NCBI GenBank assembly: GCA_027310735.1
Contig: DAIDAH010000088.1
Location: forward strand, 1 to 10,551
DNA: 10,551 nt
Direction: 5' to 3'
Source: Methylotenera sp.
Lineage (GTDB): Bacteria > Pseudomonadota > Gammaproteobacteria > Burkholderiales > Methylophilaceae
The notes under the pieces were generated by a model that searched no databases, was not told the DNA's origin, and saw only the letters and a list, made by a program, of their open reading frames with translations. Within the stretch, counting starts at the first letter, position 1. Every line of letters starts with the position of its first letter. Position numbers and translations under genes: made by a program. Shown in pieces: positions 1-6,358 of the stretch.

Positions 1-294
1 CGCTGATGGAAATATACGTCCTACTAAATTAGCAAAAGGTAATAATGGAGGTGGCAAGACTAGGCTAATAGGGACGTTCATTACAAAAGCCGGCGCTATT
101 GCAACGGGGCCAGAGGTGTCGCTGACTACGCCATACAAAAATGTAAACTGATCCTGTATGCCGCATAGTTCTAACGCGCGATACCACCAGCTACCTTCAA
201 AGGGCCAGGGAAAGCATTCTTCCCATAATTTTTCTGGGATGTCTAATGATGAATTAACCCACTGTATGGTTAGGTTATTATTTTTATTAAGCAA
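1..294 (-). CDS. GNAT/FemAB-like acyltransferase-type protein, N-terminal part (runs off left edge)
   Basis: An open frame of 98 codons continues past the left edge. No ATG lies between the upstream in-frame stop and the conserved-looking part. The best start is TTG at 294-292, preceded by GGAG at 305-302 with a 7-nt spacer. This start overlaps the end of the DegT-type aminotransferase gene by 8 nt, which indicates translational coupling. The visible protein is rich in Trp and aromatic residues (WYRAL near residue 38, FTFLYG near 51) and then has a hydrophobic APAF.MNVPI segment near residues 67-76. This layout resembles the N-terminus of the DUF482/FemAB-like branch of GNAT acyltransferases, which transfer acyl or aminoacyl groups. 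The catalytic half lies outside the window, so the family is recognised by pattern only. The reading frame itself is much more certain than the function. Confidence 0.6.
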   Translation of the reverse strand, partial: MLNKNNNLTIQWVNSSLDIPEKLWEECFPWPFEGSWWYRALELCGIQDQFTFLYGVVSDTSGPVAIAPAFVMNVPISLVLPPPLLPFANLVGRIFPSA

Positions 295-1507
295 CAGATT
301 GCTCCAGTACTATGCAAATATGCATAAAGTCGTCTTCATTTAACCATAGGCTATTTGAAATGGTGAGTGTTCGTGCGGCAAAGTCACTTGCATTTGGTGT
401 GTCGCTCGAGTCAAAAGCACTAGTCAGATAAGGGTAGTCTGCTAATGCATGAATAAATAATCGTCCTACACCCAGTCGCGCAGCCCATAGTTTAGAGAGT
501 GCTAAATCGCGTGTTGCCTGTGTTGGCATCAGCACTAGAAAATACGGCCAAGTGCCAACATCGCCGATATTGTCATCCATCACGATGATGCCAGGAATAT
601 TGGATAGTAATGACTTTCTACGTAAAGCTTGCTTGGAGGTGTTTGCGATAAAGTCAGGTAGACGTTTCAGTGCGCTAGCACCGATGGTTTTACGTAAGAG
701 GCCGACGCGATGCAGCGGAAAATCGGCTGAGCAATCATCACCAGCCGCTTCAATGAATTTATTTTTTTTCAGGTTACGCCGCAGTGCCAAGCCGAAAGCG
801 AGTTTTAGTCCAGAAGGTCGGTATAGTGCGTAGTAGCCAGCAAGTTCTAGTAATCGCCGTGCTTCCCACATAATGTGATGCCAAGTGCTTTTACTTGAGG
901 CAAGCTCGGCACTAGTTGTGCGTAGCTGGTGCCGCATATTTTTATCTCGAGCCACTACTGCGCCGCCGCCATAGATAGTTAAGCCCTTGCCTACGCCCAG
1001 ACTAAAGCAGCCTATATCTCCCACGGTACCTACGGCTTGTCCTTGCCAATTTGCACCCAGTGCTTGCGCTGCATCTTCCACGACATAAGCGCCAACTTGA
1101 GTCGCAATGTCCGTAGTGCTTTTAATATCGGCTACGCGACCGCCTAGGTGTGTGGAAATGACGGCTAATGTCTCTTCATCACATACTGCTTTTAGTGATT
1201 CAGGACATAGGTCAAAGTGATTGGGTTTAGTGTCGCAGAGCACAGGCTTCAGACCGCAGCGTAAAATCGCCAGTGGCACCAAGGGGCAAGTGTAGGCCGG
1301 AATCACGACATTGCGTCTGATGCTCATGCGCTTTAGTGTGGTGAGCGCAACCAAGATGGCAGCAGTGCCTGAGCATTCAATTTGTGCATCAATTTGCCCT
1401 GTAAATGTGGCTAAATCATGCTCAAGTGATGCAGACCCCTTGACGAAGTCACGCCATGATAATGGTAGTCCAGCCGTAGGTGGTGGTTCTTGGAGCCAAT
1501 GAGTCAT
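287..1507 (-). CDS. DegT/DnrJ/EryC1/StrS-family PLP-dependent aminotransferase
   Basis: A full-length fold-type I aminotransferase of 406 residues, the usual size for the DegT/DnrJ/EryC1/StrS (ArnB-like) family. Members normally transfer an amino group from glutamate to a keto-sugar nucleotide, though other substrates occur. Visible landmarks are the cofactor-phosphate loop region near SGTAA (46-50), the cofactor-contacting EDAAQ at 144-148 with Asp145, and the Schiff-base lysine K174 in SLGVGKGLT followed by the Gly-rich YGGGAVV. The start is 5 nt after the stop of the second small transporter gene, and its 3' end overlaps the next gene. This places it firmly in the operon. The N-terminal PPPTAGLPL differs from classic sugar aminotransferases, so the substrate may not be a nucleotide sugar. 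The enzyme class is confident and the substrate is unknown. Confidence 0.9.
   Translation of the reverse strand: MTHWLQEPPPTAGLPLSWRDFVKGSASLEHDLATFTGQIDAQIECSGTAAILVALTTLKRMSIRRNVVIPAYTCPLVPLAILRCGLKPVLCDTKPNHFDLCPESLKAVCDEETLAVISTHLGGRVADIKSTTDIATQVGAYVVEDAAQALGANWQGQAVGTVGDIGCFSLGVGKGLTIYGGGAVVARDKNMRHQLRTTSAELASSKSTWHHIMWEARRLLELAGYYALYRPSGLKLAFGLALRRNLKKNKFIEAAGDDCSADFPLHRVGLLRKTIGASALKRLPDFIANTSKQALRRKSLLSNIPGIIVMDDNIGDVGTWPYFLVLMPTQATRDLALSKLWAARLGVGRLFIHALADYPYLTSAFDSSDTPNASDFAARTLTISNSLWLNEDDFMHICIVLEQSVA
302..305 (-). promoter_or_regulatory. Ribosome binding site deciding a TTG start
   Basis: GGAG lies 7 nt upstream of the TTG at 294-292, inside the last codons of the DegT aminotransferase gene. 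It is the main reason for choosing this non-ATG start for the gene that leaves the left edge. Confidence 0.55.
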
Positions 1508-1512
1508 GCTAC

Positions 1513-1899
1513 TTACTCATGTGGTTGTTTGGCTTCACTAAAACTTAAGCATGCGATGCCAATGATGATGCTAAGTGCACCTATGACCTGCAAGGTGGTG
1601 AGCTGTTCGCCAAAATAAATGACAGAGATCATTAAAACTGGAATGAGCCCTAAGTGCGAGGCTGCAAATGCTGGGCCTACAGGTGCATGCTTTAACAAGG
1701 TCATCCAAGCTACAAATGCGCCTAAATAACCTAAGACTGCGGCATATAGCCAAGGATTAACGGCTACAGCGAACAACCATGCTGGCTTCATGACAAAAGC
1801 ACCAGCTTGTGCAGAAGCGAGTTTGATTGAAACTTGAGTGAGTGTGTCAAATGCAATGAGTATGCCGAAGCCGATTGCATAAAAGTAAATTTTCTTCAT
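1513..1899 (-). CDS. EamA/SMR-like four-helix membrane protein, second of a pair (ArnF-like)
   Basis: A 128-residue protein that is almost wholly hydrophobic, with about four membrane helices: roughly 5-25, 42-65, 70-92 and 98-120. This is the size of a half-EamA/SMR subunit such as ArnE, ArnF or EmrE rather than a ten-helix drug/metabolite transporter. Recognisable parts are the N-terminal FDTLTQVSIK, the PWLYAAVLGYLGAF stretch and APVGPAFAASHLG. Its ATG overlaps the stop of the preceding small transporter in an ATGA, and the next gene starts 5 nt later. Pairs of unequal SMR-like subunits usually form heterodimers that move or flip small amphipathic or lipid-linked molecules across the inner membrane. 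The ArnF resemblance is by size, pairing and context. Transport of a product of this operon is inference. Confidence 0.82.
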   Translation of the reverse strand: MKKIYFYAIGFGILIAFDTLTQVSIKLASAQAGAFVMKPAWLFAVAVNPWLYAAVLGYLGAFVAWMTLLKHAPVGPAFAASHLGLIPVLMISVIYFGEQLTTLQVIGALSIIIGIACLSFSEAKQPHE

Positions 1900-2252
1900 G
1901 CATAGCCTCCAACCAGTGCTACCCCAATGGTGATGAACGTGATGCCAAGTATTCTTAATGGCTCAAGCATTTCACGGAAAATAAGTCTGCCAGCCAGCAT
2001 GATGGCAACGGTATTAAATCCGCTGAGTAGTATGCCTAGCGACAAAGGCAAGATGGAAAGCAATACCAGCCATAAAACAAACTCTAAGCAGAAGCAGAAA
2101 ATACCAAGCCACAGGGGAAAAGACGATAACATGCTTTTCCAGCGGTGAAACTCACTATCATGTTCTGTGATAGCTGCACGTTTAAAGGCAACATGCCCTA
2201 CGGTATCTACAATGATATTCAGTAACCAGACAAGAATGGCAAGATTAGACAA
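1896..2252 (-). CDS. EamA/SMR-like four-helix membrane protein, first of a pair (ArnE-like)
   Basis: A 118-residue hydrophobic protein with four likely membrane helices. The N-terminal segment contains DTVGHVAFKRAA at about 16-27, a motif shared in style with its partner (FDTLTQVSIK), so the two are diverged relatives. The start must be the TTG at 2252-2250, because it is the only usual start codon between the in-frame stop of the ketosynthase gene (2300-2298) and the first helix. No good Shine-Dalgarno sits at the right distance. Translation may therefore depend on coupling with the ketosynthase gene 45 nt upstream. Its TGA overlaps the ATG of the second transporter. It is probably the other half of a heterodimeric inner-membrane exporter or flippase. 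The cargo is unknown. Confidence 0.8.
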   Translation of the reverse strand: MSNLAILVWLLNIIVDTVGHVAFKRAAITEHDSEFHRWKSMLSSFPLWLGIFCFCLEFVLWLVLLSILPLSLGILLSGFNTVAIMLAGRLIFREMLEPLRILGITFITIGVALVGGYA

Positions 2253-2297
2253 AGGGGAGGTTACCTGACCTAGATTAAGTGGAGAAAAATTATATGA

Positions 2298-3548
2298 TTA
2301 ATTTAATTTTTTTAGAATTAATGCAGCACCAGTGCCACCAAAGGCAAATGAGTTGGACATTGCATATTCAAGGCGATCTAATTTTTTAGATACATTCGGC
2401 ACATAATCCAAATCACACTCTGGATCTGGCTGTACGAGGTTGATCGTAGGTGGAAGGGTGTCGCTATTTACCGCAAGTGTCGTAATGACAGCCTCAAGTG
2501 CACCAGCAGCTCCCATTAAGTGACCGTGCATTGATTTTGTTGAACTTACACTTAAATCATAGGCATGTGTACCAAATACCTTTTTGATCGCGTTTGTTTC
2601 AGTTACATCATTTAATTTTGTTCCCGTACCATGCGCGTTGATATATTGAATTGCATCGGCGGCTAAACCCGAATCTTTAAGTGCCGCCTGCATTGAGCCT
2701 GCCTGACCGTCTACAGAAGGCTGTGTAATGTGAAGGCAGTCGTTCGCTGCACCATAACCTGCAATCTCAGCATATATCGTTGCACCGCGTGCAACTGCAT
2801 GCTCGTAAGACTCCAGCACTAACATCGCTGCGCCTTCACCTAGTACCAAGCCCGTTCTATTGGCAGAAAACGGCTTGCAAGAGGCGCTAATGTCATCTGC
2901 ATCCTCTTCAGCTAGCGTTCTAAGTGCTTCCCACGCTTTAATCGAACCGAAAGTTAAAAGTGCTTCTGTGCCACCAGCTAACATTACATCTGCATAGCCA
3001 TGACGTATGAGTCTTGATGCTTCACCAATAGCTACGCCGGATGAAGAACAAGCCGTGGAAAATGTTTGATTAGGGCCAGTGAGTTGATGTTCTAGTGCAA
3101 TCGCAGATGCGGCTGCGTTATACATACTCATTAAAACTGTGAAGGGTTTTAATCGATTTGACCCATCTTTATAAAGACGAATATAGCCATCCTCAAGTGA
3201 TTGCGCGCCACCCATACCTGTGCCCACATAAACCCCCATTCGAGATTTAAGCGCTTCGTTAATTTCTAACTTTGCATCTTTAATGGCTTCAATGCTGGTA
3301 TGTAGCGCCATTTGGCTGGAGCGGTCGAGCATGGAGTAAGTATGTTTTGTAAAATAGTCTGCAGGATTGAATTGTGCCTGCGCTGCAATCTGACAAGTCA
3401 ATTGGTCAGTAAATGGCAAGTCTAGTTTTTTAATGCCTGAAATGCCGCCAAATACTTGTTCAGTTAAGTCTGCAATACTGTTGCCGACTGGCGACACCAC
3501 ACTTAAGCCTGTAATGACGACCCGTTTTAAGTGTGATGTATTAGTCAT
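2298..3548 (-). CDS. Beta-ketoacyl-ACP synthase, FabF (KAS II)-type
   Basis: A 416-residue thiolase-fold condensing enzyme of normal FabF length. The full catalytic set is present: nucleophile Cys167 in FSTACSSSG, His306 in NAHGTGT, and His343 in GHLMGAAGA with Lys338 just before it. The C-terminal NSFAFGGTGAAL loop is also typical. These enzymes condense an acyl thioester with malonyl-ACP by decarboxylation. The sequence around the active Cys (ACSSS rather than the ACATS of housekeeping FabF) and the genome context fit a specialised ketosynthase. The ATG shares one base with the stop of the ACP gene, so the two are translationally coupled and almost certainly partners. No ketoreductase, dehydratase or acyltransferase lies beside it in the window, so it either makes a beta-keto product or borrows the fatty-acid enzymes. 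Confidence 0.95.
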   Translation of the reverse strand: MTNTSHLKRVVITGLSVVSPVGNSIADLTEQVFGGISGIKKLDLPFTDQLTCQIAAQAQFNPADYFTKHTYSMLDRSSQMALHTSIEAIKDAKLEINEALKSRMGVYVGTGMGGAQSLEDGYIRLYKDGSNRLKPFTVLMSMYNAAASAIALEHQLTGPNQTFSTACSSSGVAIGEASRLIRHGYADVMLAGGTEALLTFGSIKAWEALRTLAEEDADDISASCKPFSANRTGLVLGEGAAMLVLESYEHAVARGATIYAEIAGYGAANDCLHITQPSVDGQAGSMQAALKDSGLAADAIQYINAHGTGTKLNDVTETNAIKKVFGTHAYDLSVSSTKSMHGHLMGAAGALEAVITTLAVNSDTLPPTINLVQPDPECDLDYVPNVSKKLDRLEYAMSNSFAFGGTGAALILKKLN

Positions 3549-3811
3549 TATTGGTTTTGTGCCAAGATTAGTTTATGAACTAATGCAGCTACATCATGTA
3601 GCGTGCTGATATTAATCTGGTCATTTGGTACTTTGATTTTAAAGTGGTCTTCAGCATTAAATATAATATCAAAAGTATCCAGAGAATCTAAACCTAACTC
3701 TTGCAGATTACTATCGGCATGAATGCTGCTGACGTCGATATCCATTTTATCGGCAATCATTTTTGCCAAAGCTTGCGATACGTCATCAAGACTAAGTGCT
3801 GGCGTTGTCAT
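3548..3811 (-). CDS. Acyl carrier protein
   Basis: An 87-residue acidic helical carrier protein with the phosphopantetheine attachment site ELGLDSLD, in which Ser43 is the modified residue. The chosen start is ATG 3811-3809 because AAAGGA lies 10 nt upstream at 3827-3822 and the protein then has normal ACP length. A longer frame reaches back to 3922, but that part overlaps the end of the hydrolase gene and has no carrier-protein character. The stop overlaps the ketosynthase ATG by one base. It should be converted to the holo form by an Sfp-type or AcpS-type transferase; one Sfp-type enzyme is encoded at the right end of the window. It presumably carries the acyl chain used by the neighbouring ketosynthase. 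Confidence 0.93.
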   Translation of the reverse strand: MTTPALSLDDVSQALAKMIADKMDIDVSSIHADSNLQELGLDSLDTFDIIFNAEDHFKIKVPNDQINISTLHDVAALVHKLILAQNQ

Positions 3812-3821
3812 TATGTTGTTG

Positions 3822-3827
3822 TCCTTT
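3822..3827 (-). promoter_or_regulatory. Shine-Dalgarno of the ACP gene
   Basis: AAAGGA, 10 nt before the ATG at 3811-3809. It fixes the short ACP start in preference to the extended frame beginning at 3922. Confidence 0.7.
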
Positions 3828-3836
3828 TTGATGTAG

Positions 3837-4739
3837 TTATGCTGATGCTTGCATTTTATTATGAGAGTCAAGTTTTTGGGCTTGTTCTTTACAGAATTGT
3901 GCGGCTCGCTTTGCAATATCATCTTTACGTTTATCTAATGTAAGGACGTGGTAAGTATCATCCACATAAAATGTTTCAATGACTTCCGATGAGATATTTG
4001 CCTGTGTGTAGTAAGCATTTTTTACGCTAGCCATGTCATCTTCTGTTGCATGCACAATCAGTGTTGGTACGACTACATCTTTAAGTGCTTTTTTAGCAGC
4101 TTTAATTAAACGCACACTTTCTAAAATAACTGTTGCGGGTGTTTTAAAGTAGCCGATTTTATCTGCAGCCTGATTGTCGCGATTCTCTAGAATTGCATGC
4201 ACCAAGGCGCGAACACGTTCATCTTTAATGCCGTAAGGTGAAGTTTCTTCCCATTGTACGAAATACTTAAGTGGGGTGTATAGCACTAGTGGTAGTAAAA
4301 CAGTCTGTTTGAATTTAGGCATGTTCCAGCCATCATAGAAAAATGTGGTCGAGAGCAAAATAATGCCTGCAACCTGATGTCCTTTTTTTGCGGCGAGTAA
4401 AAGAGAAATCAACGCCCCCATAGAGAGGCCGCCTACAAAGACATGTTCGCATTCATTTTTGAGTGCATCGAATGCGGCTTCAATAGATTTATACCAATCA
4501 AGCCATGTTGTGGCTGTTAGTGCCTCAATCGTGGCGCAGTGCCCAGCAAGTTCAGGGCATGCTACGGTAAAGCCTTTGCGTGCGATCACTTTGCCGAAAT
4601 GTTTCATTTCGGTTGGAGTGCCCGTCAGACCATGCACCAGCAGCACGCCGACACTGCCTTTACGTTCAATAAAGCCGTTAGGCCCTAATAGTTCATCAAT
4701 GCTAGGTTTAACTGTATTGTTTTGCGGCATTTTAATCAT
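3837..4739 (-). CDS. Alpha/beta hydrolase (Est30/carboxylesterase-like), possible thioesterase
   Basis: A 300-residue alpha/beta-hydrolase. The oxyanion-hole segment LLVHGLTGTP lies at about 33-42. The nucleophile Ser106 sits in GGLSMGA. The probable acid is Asp234 in HATEDD, and the base is His264 in TYHVLTLD. This order and the YHVLTLD end are typical of the Est30/monoacylglycerol-lipase-like group, which cleaves carboxylic esters or thioesters. A second in-frame ATG at 4730 would remove three residues, and neither start has a clear ribosome site. The ACP gene begins 25 nt after its stop. Next to an ACP and a ketosynthase, a role in releasing the acyl chain from the carrier is attractive but inferred. 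Upstream is a 201-nt gap with a long hairpin, so this gene may begin its own transcript. Confidence 0.88.
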   Translation of the reverse strand: MIKMPQNNTVKPSIDELLGPNGFIERKGSVGVLLVHGLTGTPTEMKHFGKVIARKGFTVACPELAGHCATIEALTATTWLDWYKSIEAAFDALKNECEHVFVGGLSMGALISLLLAAKKGHQVAGIILLSTTFFYDGWNMPKFKQTVLLPLVLYTPLKYFVQWEETSPYGIKDERVRALVHAILENRDNQAADKIGYFKTPATVILESVRLIKAAKKALKDVVVPTLIVHATEDDMASVKNAYYTQANISSEVIETFYVDDTYHVLTLDKRKDDIAKRAAQFCKEQAQKLDSHNKMQASA

Positions 4740-4940
4740 ATATTTTGTTTACGTTTCAGCTGCAAACTATGCGAAAGCCAGCGTATTGTCTGTGTCTAGG
4801 ACAGGATACTTCTGATTCTTTTTAACAGGGAGTGTACAGAATAGCTGCGGTAATTTTTGAAAAGGCAATTGTTGATTGAAGCGTTAATAGAGTAGCTCTA
4901 TTTTACGCTAAAAACCAACAATGCCTTTATCTGCTAGTGG
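4740..4940. other. Intergenic gap between aminotransferase and hydrolase genes
   Basis: A 201-nt stretch with no convincing coding frame of its own. It holds the long inverted repeat at 4861-4928 close to the aminotransferase stop. The remaining part up to the hydrolase start is where a promoter for the downstream genes could lie, but I could not identify a convincing -35/-10 pair. Confidence 0.6.
4861..4928. repeat. Long imperfect inverted repeat / hairpin
   Basis: Four paired blocks nest within 68 nt. AAAGGCA (4861-4867) pairs with TGCCTTT (4922-4928), TTGTTG (4869-4874) with CAACAA (4916-4921), AGCGT (4880-4884) with ACGCT (4905-4909), and AATAGAG (4886-4892) with CTCTATT (4896-4902) around a 3-nt TAG loop. 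That gives 25 base pairs, with one bulged base, an internal loop between the second and third blocks and a small mismatch between the third and fourth. It starts 13 nt past the stop of the class III aminotransferase. On the minus strand the stem runs into TTTTC and then AAAAATT, so it is not a classic intrinsic terminator, but it could attenuate or end transcription, protect a 3' end, or be a small mobile repeat. Confidence 0.8.
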
Positions 4941-6314
4941 TTATTGAGCACCACAGCGTTTCAGTAAAGCTTCAAACAATTGAATACCTAAATCAATCTC
5001 TTCATTGCTAATCAACAATGATGGTGCCAGTGTAATCACATTTTTTTGATAGCCACCGATGTCCAAGACCAAACCGTATTTTTTACCGGCAATGTCAATG
5101 TCACCTTTCAGGCCTTCATTAAACATACGGTCAGCAAGTGCGCGGCTTGGTGTGTAGCCGTCTTCTGTACATAGTTCAATGCGTAGCGCCAAACCTAAAC
5201 CACTTACATCACCTACTACTTTCCAACGTGATTTTAGCTCTTGAATACGTTTCAGAAAGTATGCGCCACGTTCACGAATTTGTGGTTCAAAGTCATGCTC
5301 TTGCGTCATTTTCATGACCTCCAAAGCCACAGAAGTGCCTAATGGATTGGATGCAAAAGTTGAGTGTGTTGTTCCTGGCGGGAATTTTTCTGGGTTAATC
5401 AGTTCTTCTTTCGCCCAAATGCCTGAAAGTGGATTTAAGCCATTAGTAATCGCTTTACCGAACACAAAAATATCCGGCACGATGCCAAAGTTTTCCCATG
5501 ACCACAATTTACCGGTGCGGTATACGCCCATTTGAATTTCATCAGCCACTAGCAAAATGTTGCGTTTCTTCAGGCTTTCTTGCAGTTTTTGCATGTAACC
5601 TTCAGGTGGGATAATGTAGCCGCCAGTACCTTGTACCGGTTCAATGTAGAACGCGCCGAATTCGCTTTCTTTCGCTTTTTCATCCCAAACTGATTGATAT
5701 TCAGTTTCAAATAGTTGTTCAAATTCTTTGTGGCAATAAGTATCGCAAGTTTCAACCTTCATGCCATATGGGCAACGGTAGCAATATGGATATGGTACAA
5801 AGTGTGCACGATCAGCAAAGTTGCCGAAACGACGGCGATAGCGATAGCTGGAAGTAATTGCAGATGCGCCTAACGTGCGTCCATGATAGCCGCCCATAAA
5901 AGCAAACTGATGTGTTTTACCTGTGTGGTTACGGACTACTTTAAGTGAGTCTTCAATGGCTTGAGCGCCACCTACGTTGAAGTGTACACGACCTTTTTCG
6001 CCGTATTTGTCTTCCATGTATTTGCAGATAATTTCAGCCAGATCTACTTTTTCTTTATGTAAATACTGGCTCGCCAATTGTGGAAGCGTGTCAATTTGTT
6101 TTTTTAGGCTATCGCTGATGCGTTTGTTTTTATAACCAAAATTTACAGCTGAATACCACATTTGCCAATCTAGGTAAGGTGTTTTGTTTTCGTCAAACAG
6201 AAAGCTACCTTCACAGCCTTCAAATACTTTGGGAGGATCTGCGTAGTTAACGGTATCGCCATGTGAGCAATATTTGTTGTTTTTATCTAAAATTTCAATG
6301 ATTTTGGCATCCAT
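4941..6314 (-). CDS. Class III PLP-dependent aminotransferase (acetylornithine/GABA/diamine type)
   Basis: A 457-residue fold-type I class III (omega) aminotransferase. Seen are GGAQAIEDSLK near 115-125, the YHGRT segment near 143-147, the cofactor-binding VADEIQ with Asp258 and Gln261, and the Schiff-base lysine K287 in FGKAITNG, followed by THSTFASNPL. Such enzymes move terminal amino groups of ornithine, lysine, GABA, diaminobutyrate or diamines, or use amino ketone substrates. Between 178 and 194 is a four-cysteine cluster (CYRC, then C190 and C194) found in a subset of the family. ATG 6314-6312 is preferred over the TTG immediately before it, because a GA-rich ribosome site (AAAGAGA) then has better spacing. 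It follows the phosphatase gene by 44 nt. The substrate cannot be fixed from sequence alone. Confidence 0.93.
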   Translation of the reverse strand: MDAKIIEILDKNNKYCSHGDTVNYADPPKVFEGCEGSFLFDENKTPYLDWQMWYSAVNFGYKNKRISDSLKKQIDTLPQLASQYLHKEKVDLAEIICKYMEDKYGEKGRVHFNVGGAQAIEDSLKVVRNHTGKTHQFAFMGGYHGRTLGASAITSSYRYRRRFGNFADRAHFVPYPYCYRCPYGMKVETCDTYCHKEFEQLFETEYQSVWDEKAKESEFGAFYIEPVQGTGGYIIPPEGYMQKLQESLKKRNILLVADEIQMGVYRTGKLWSWENFGIVPDIFVFGKAITNGLNPLSGIWAKEELINPEKFPPGTTHSTFASNPLGTSVALEVMKMTQEHDFEPQIRERGAYFLKRIQELKSRWKVVGDVSGLGLALRIELCTEDGYTPSRALADRMFNEGLKGDIDIAGKKYGLVLDIGGYQKNVITLAPSLLISNEEIDLGIQLFEALLKRCGAQ

Positions 6315-6358
6315 CAAACAGTCTCTTTCATTCTCAAATTAAATATATGTTTCTAGTA

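Noticed and set aside
3812..3922. A 37-codon N-terminal extension of the ACP frame.
   Set aside because: It overlaps the end of the hydrolase gene, has no carrier-protein features, and a good ribosome site precedes the internal ATG at 3811.
4459..4815. Plus-strand open frame of 118 codons across the hydrolase start.
   Set aside because: Most of it is antisense to the conserved hydrolase N-terminus, and its translation has no recognisable domain.
4740..4860. A sigma-54 or sigma-70 promoter for the hydrolase gene.
   Set aside because: TGGC and TTTGC stretches exist but with wrong spacing for -24/-12, and no acceptable -35/-10 pair was found.
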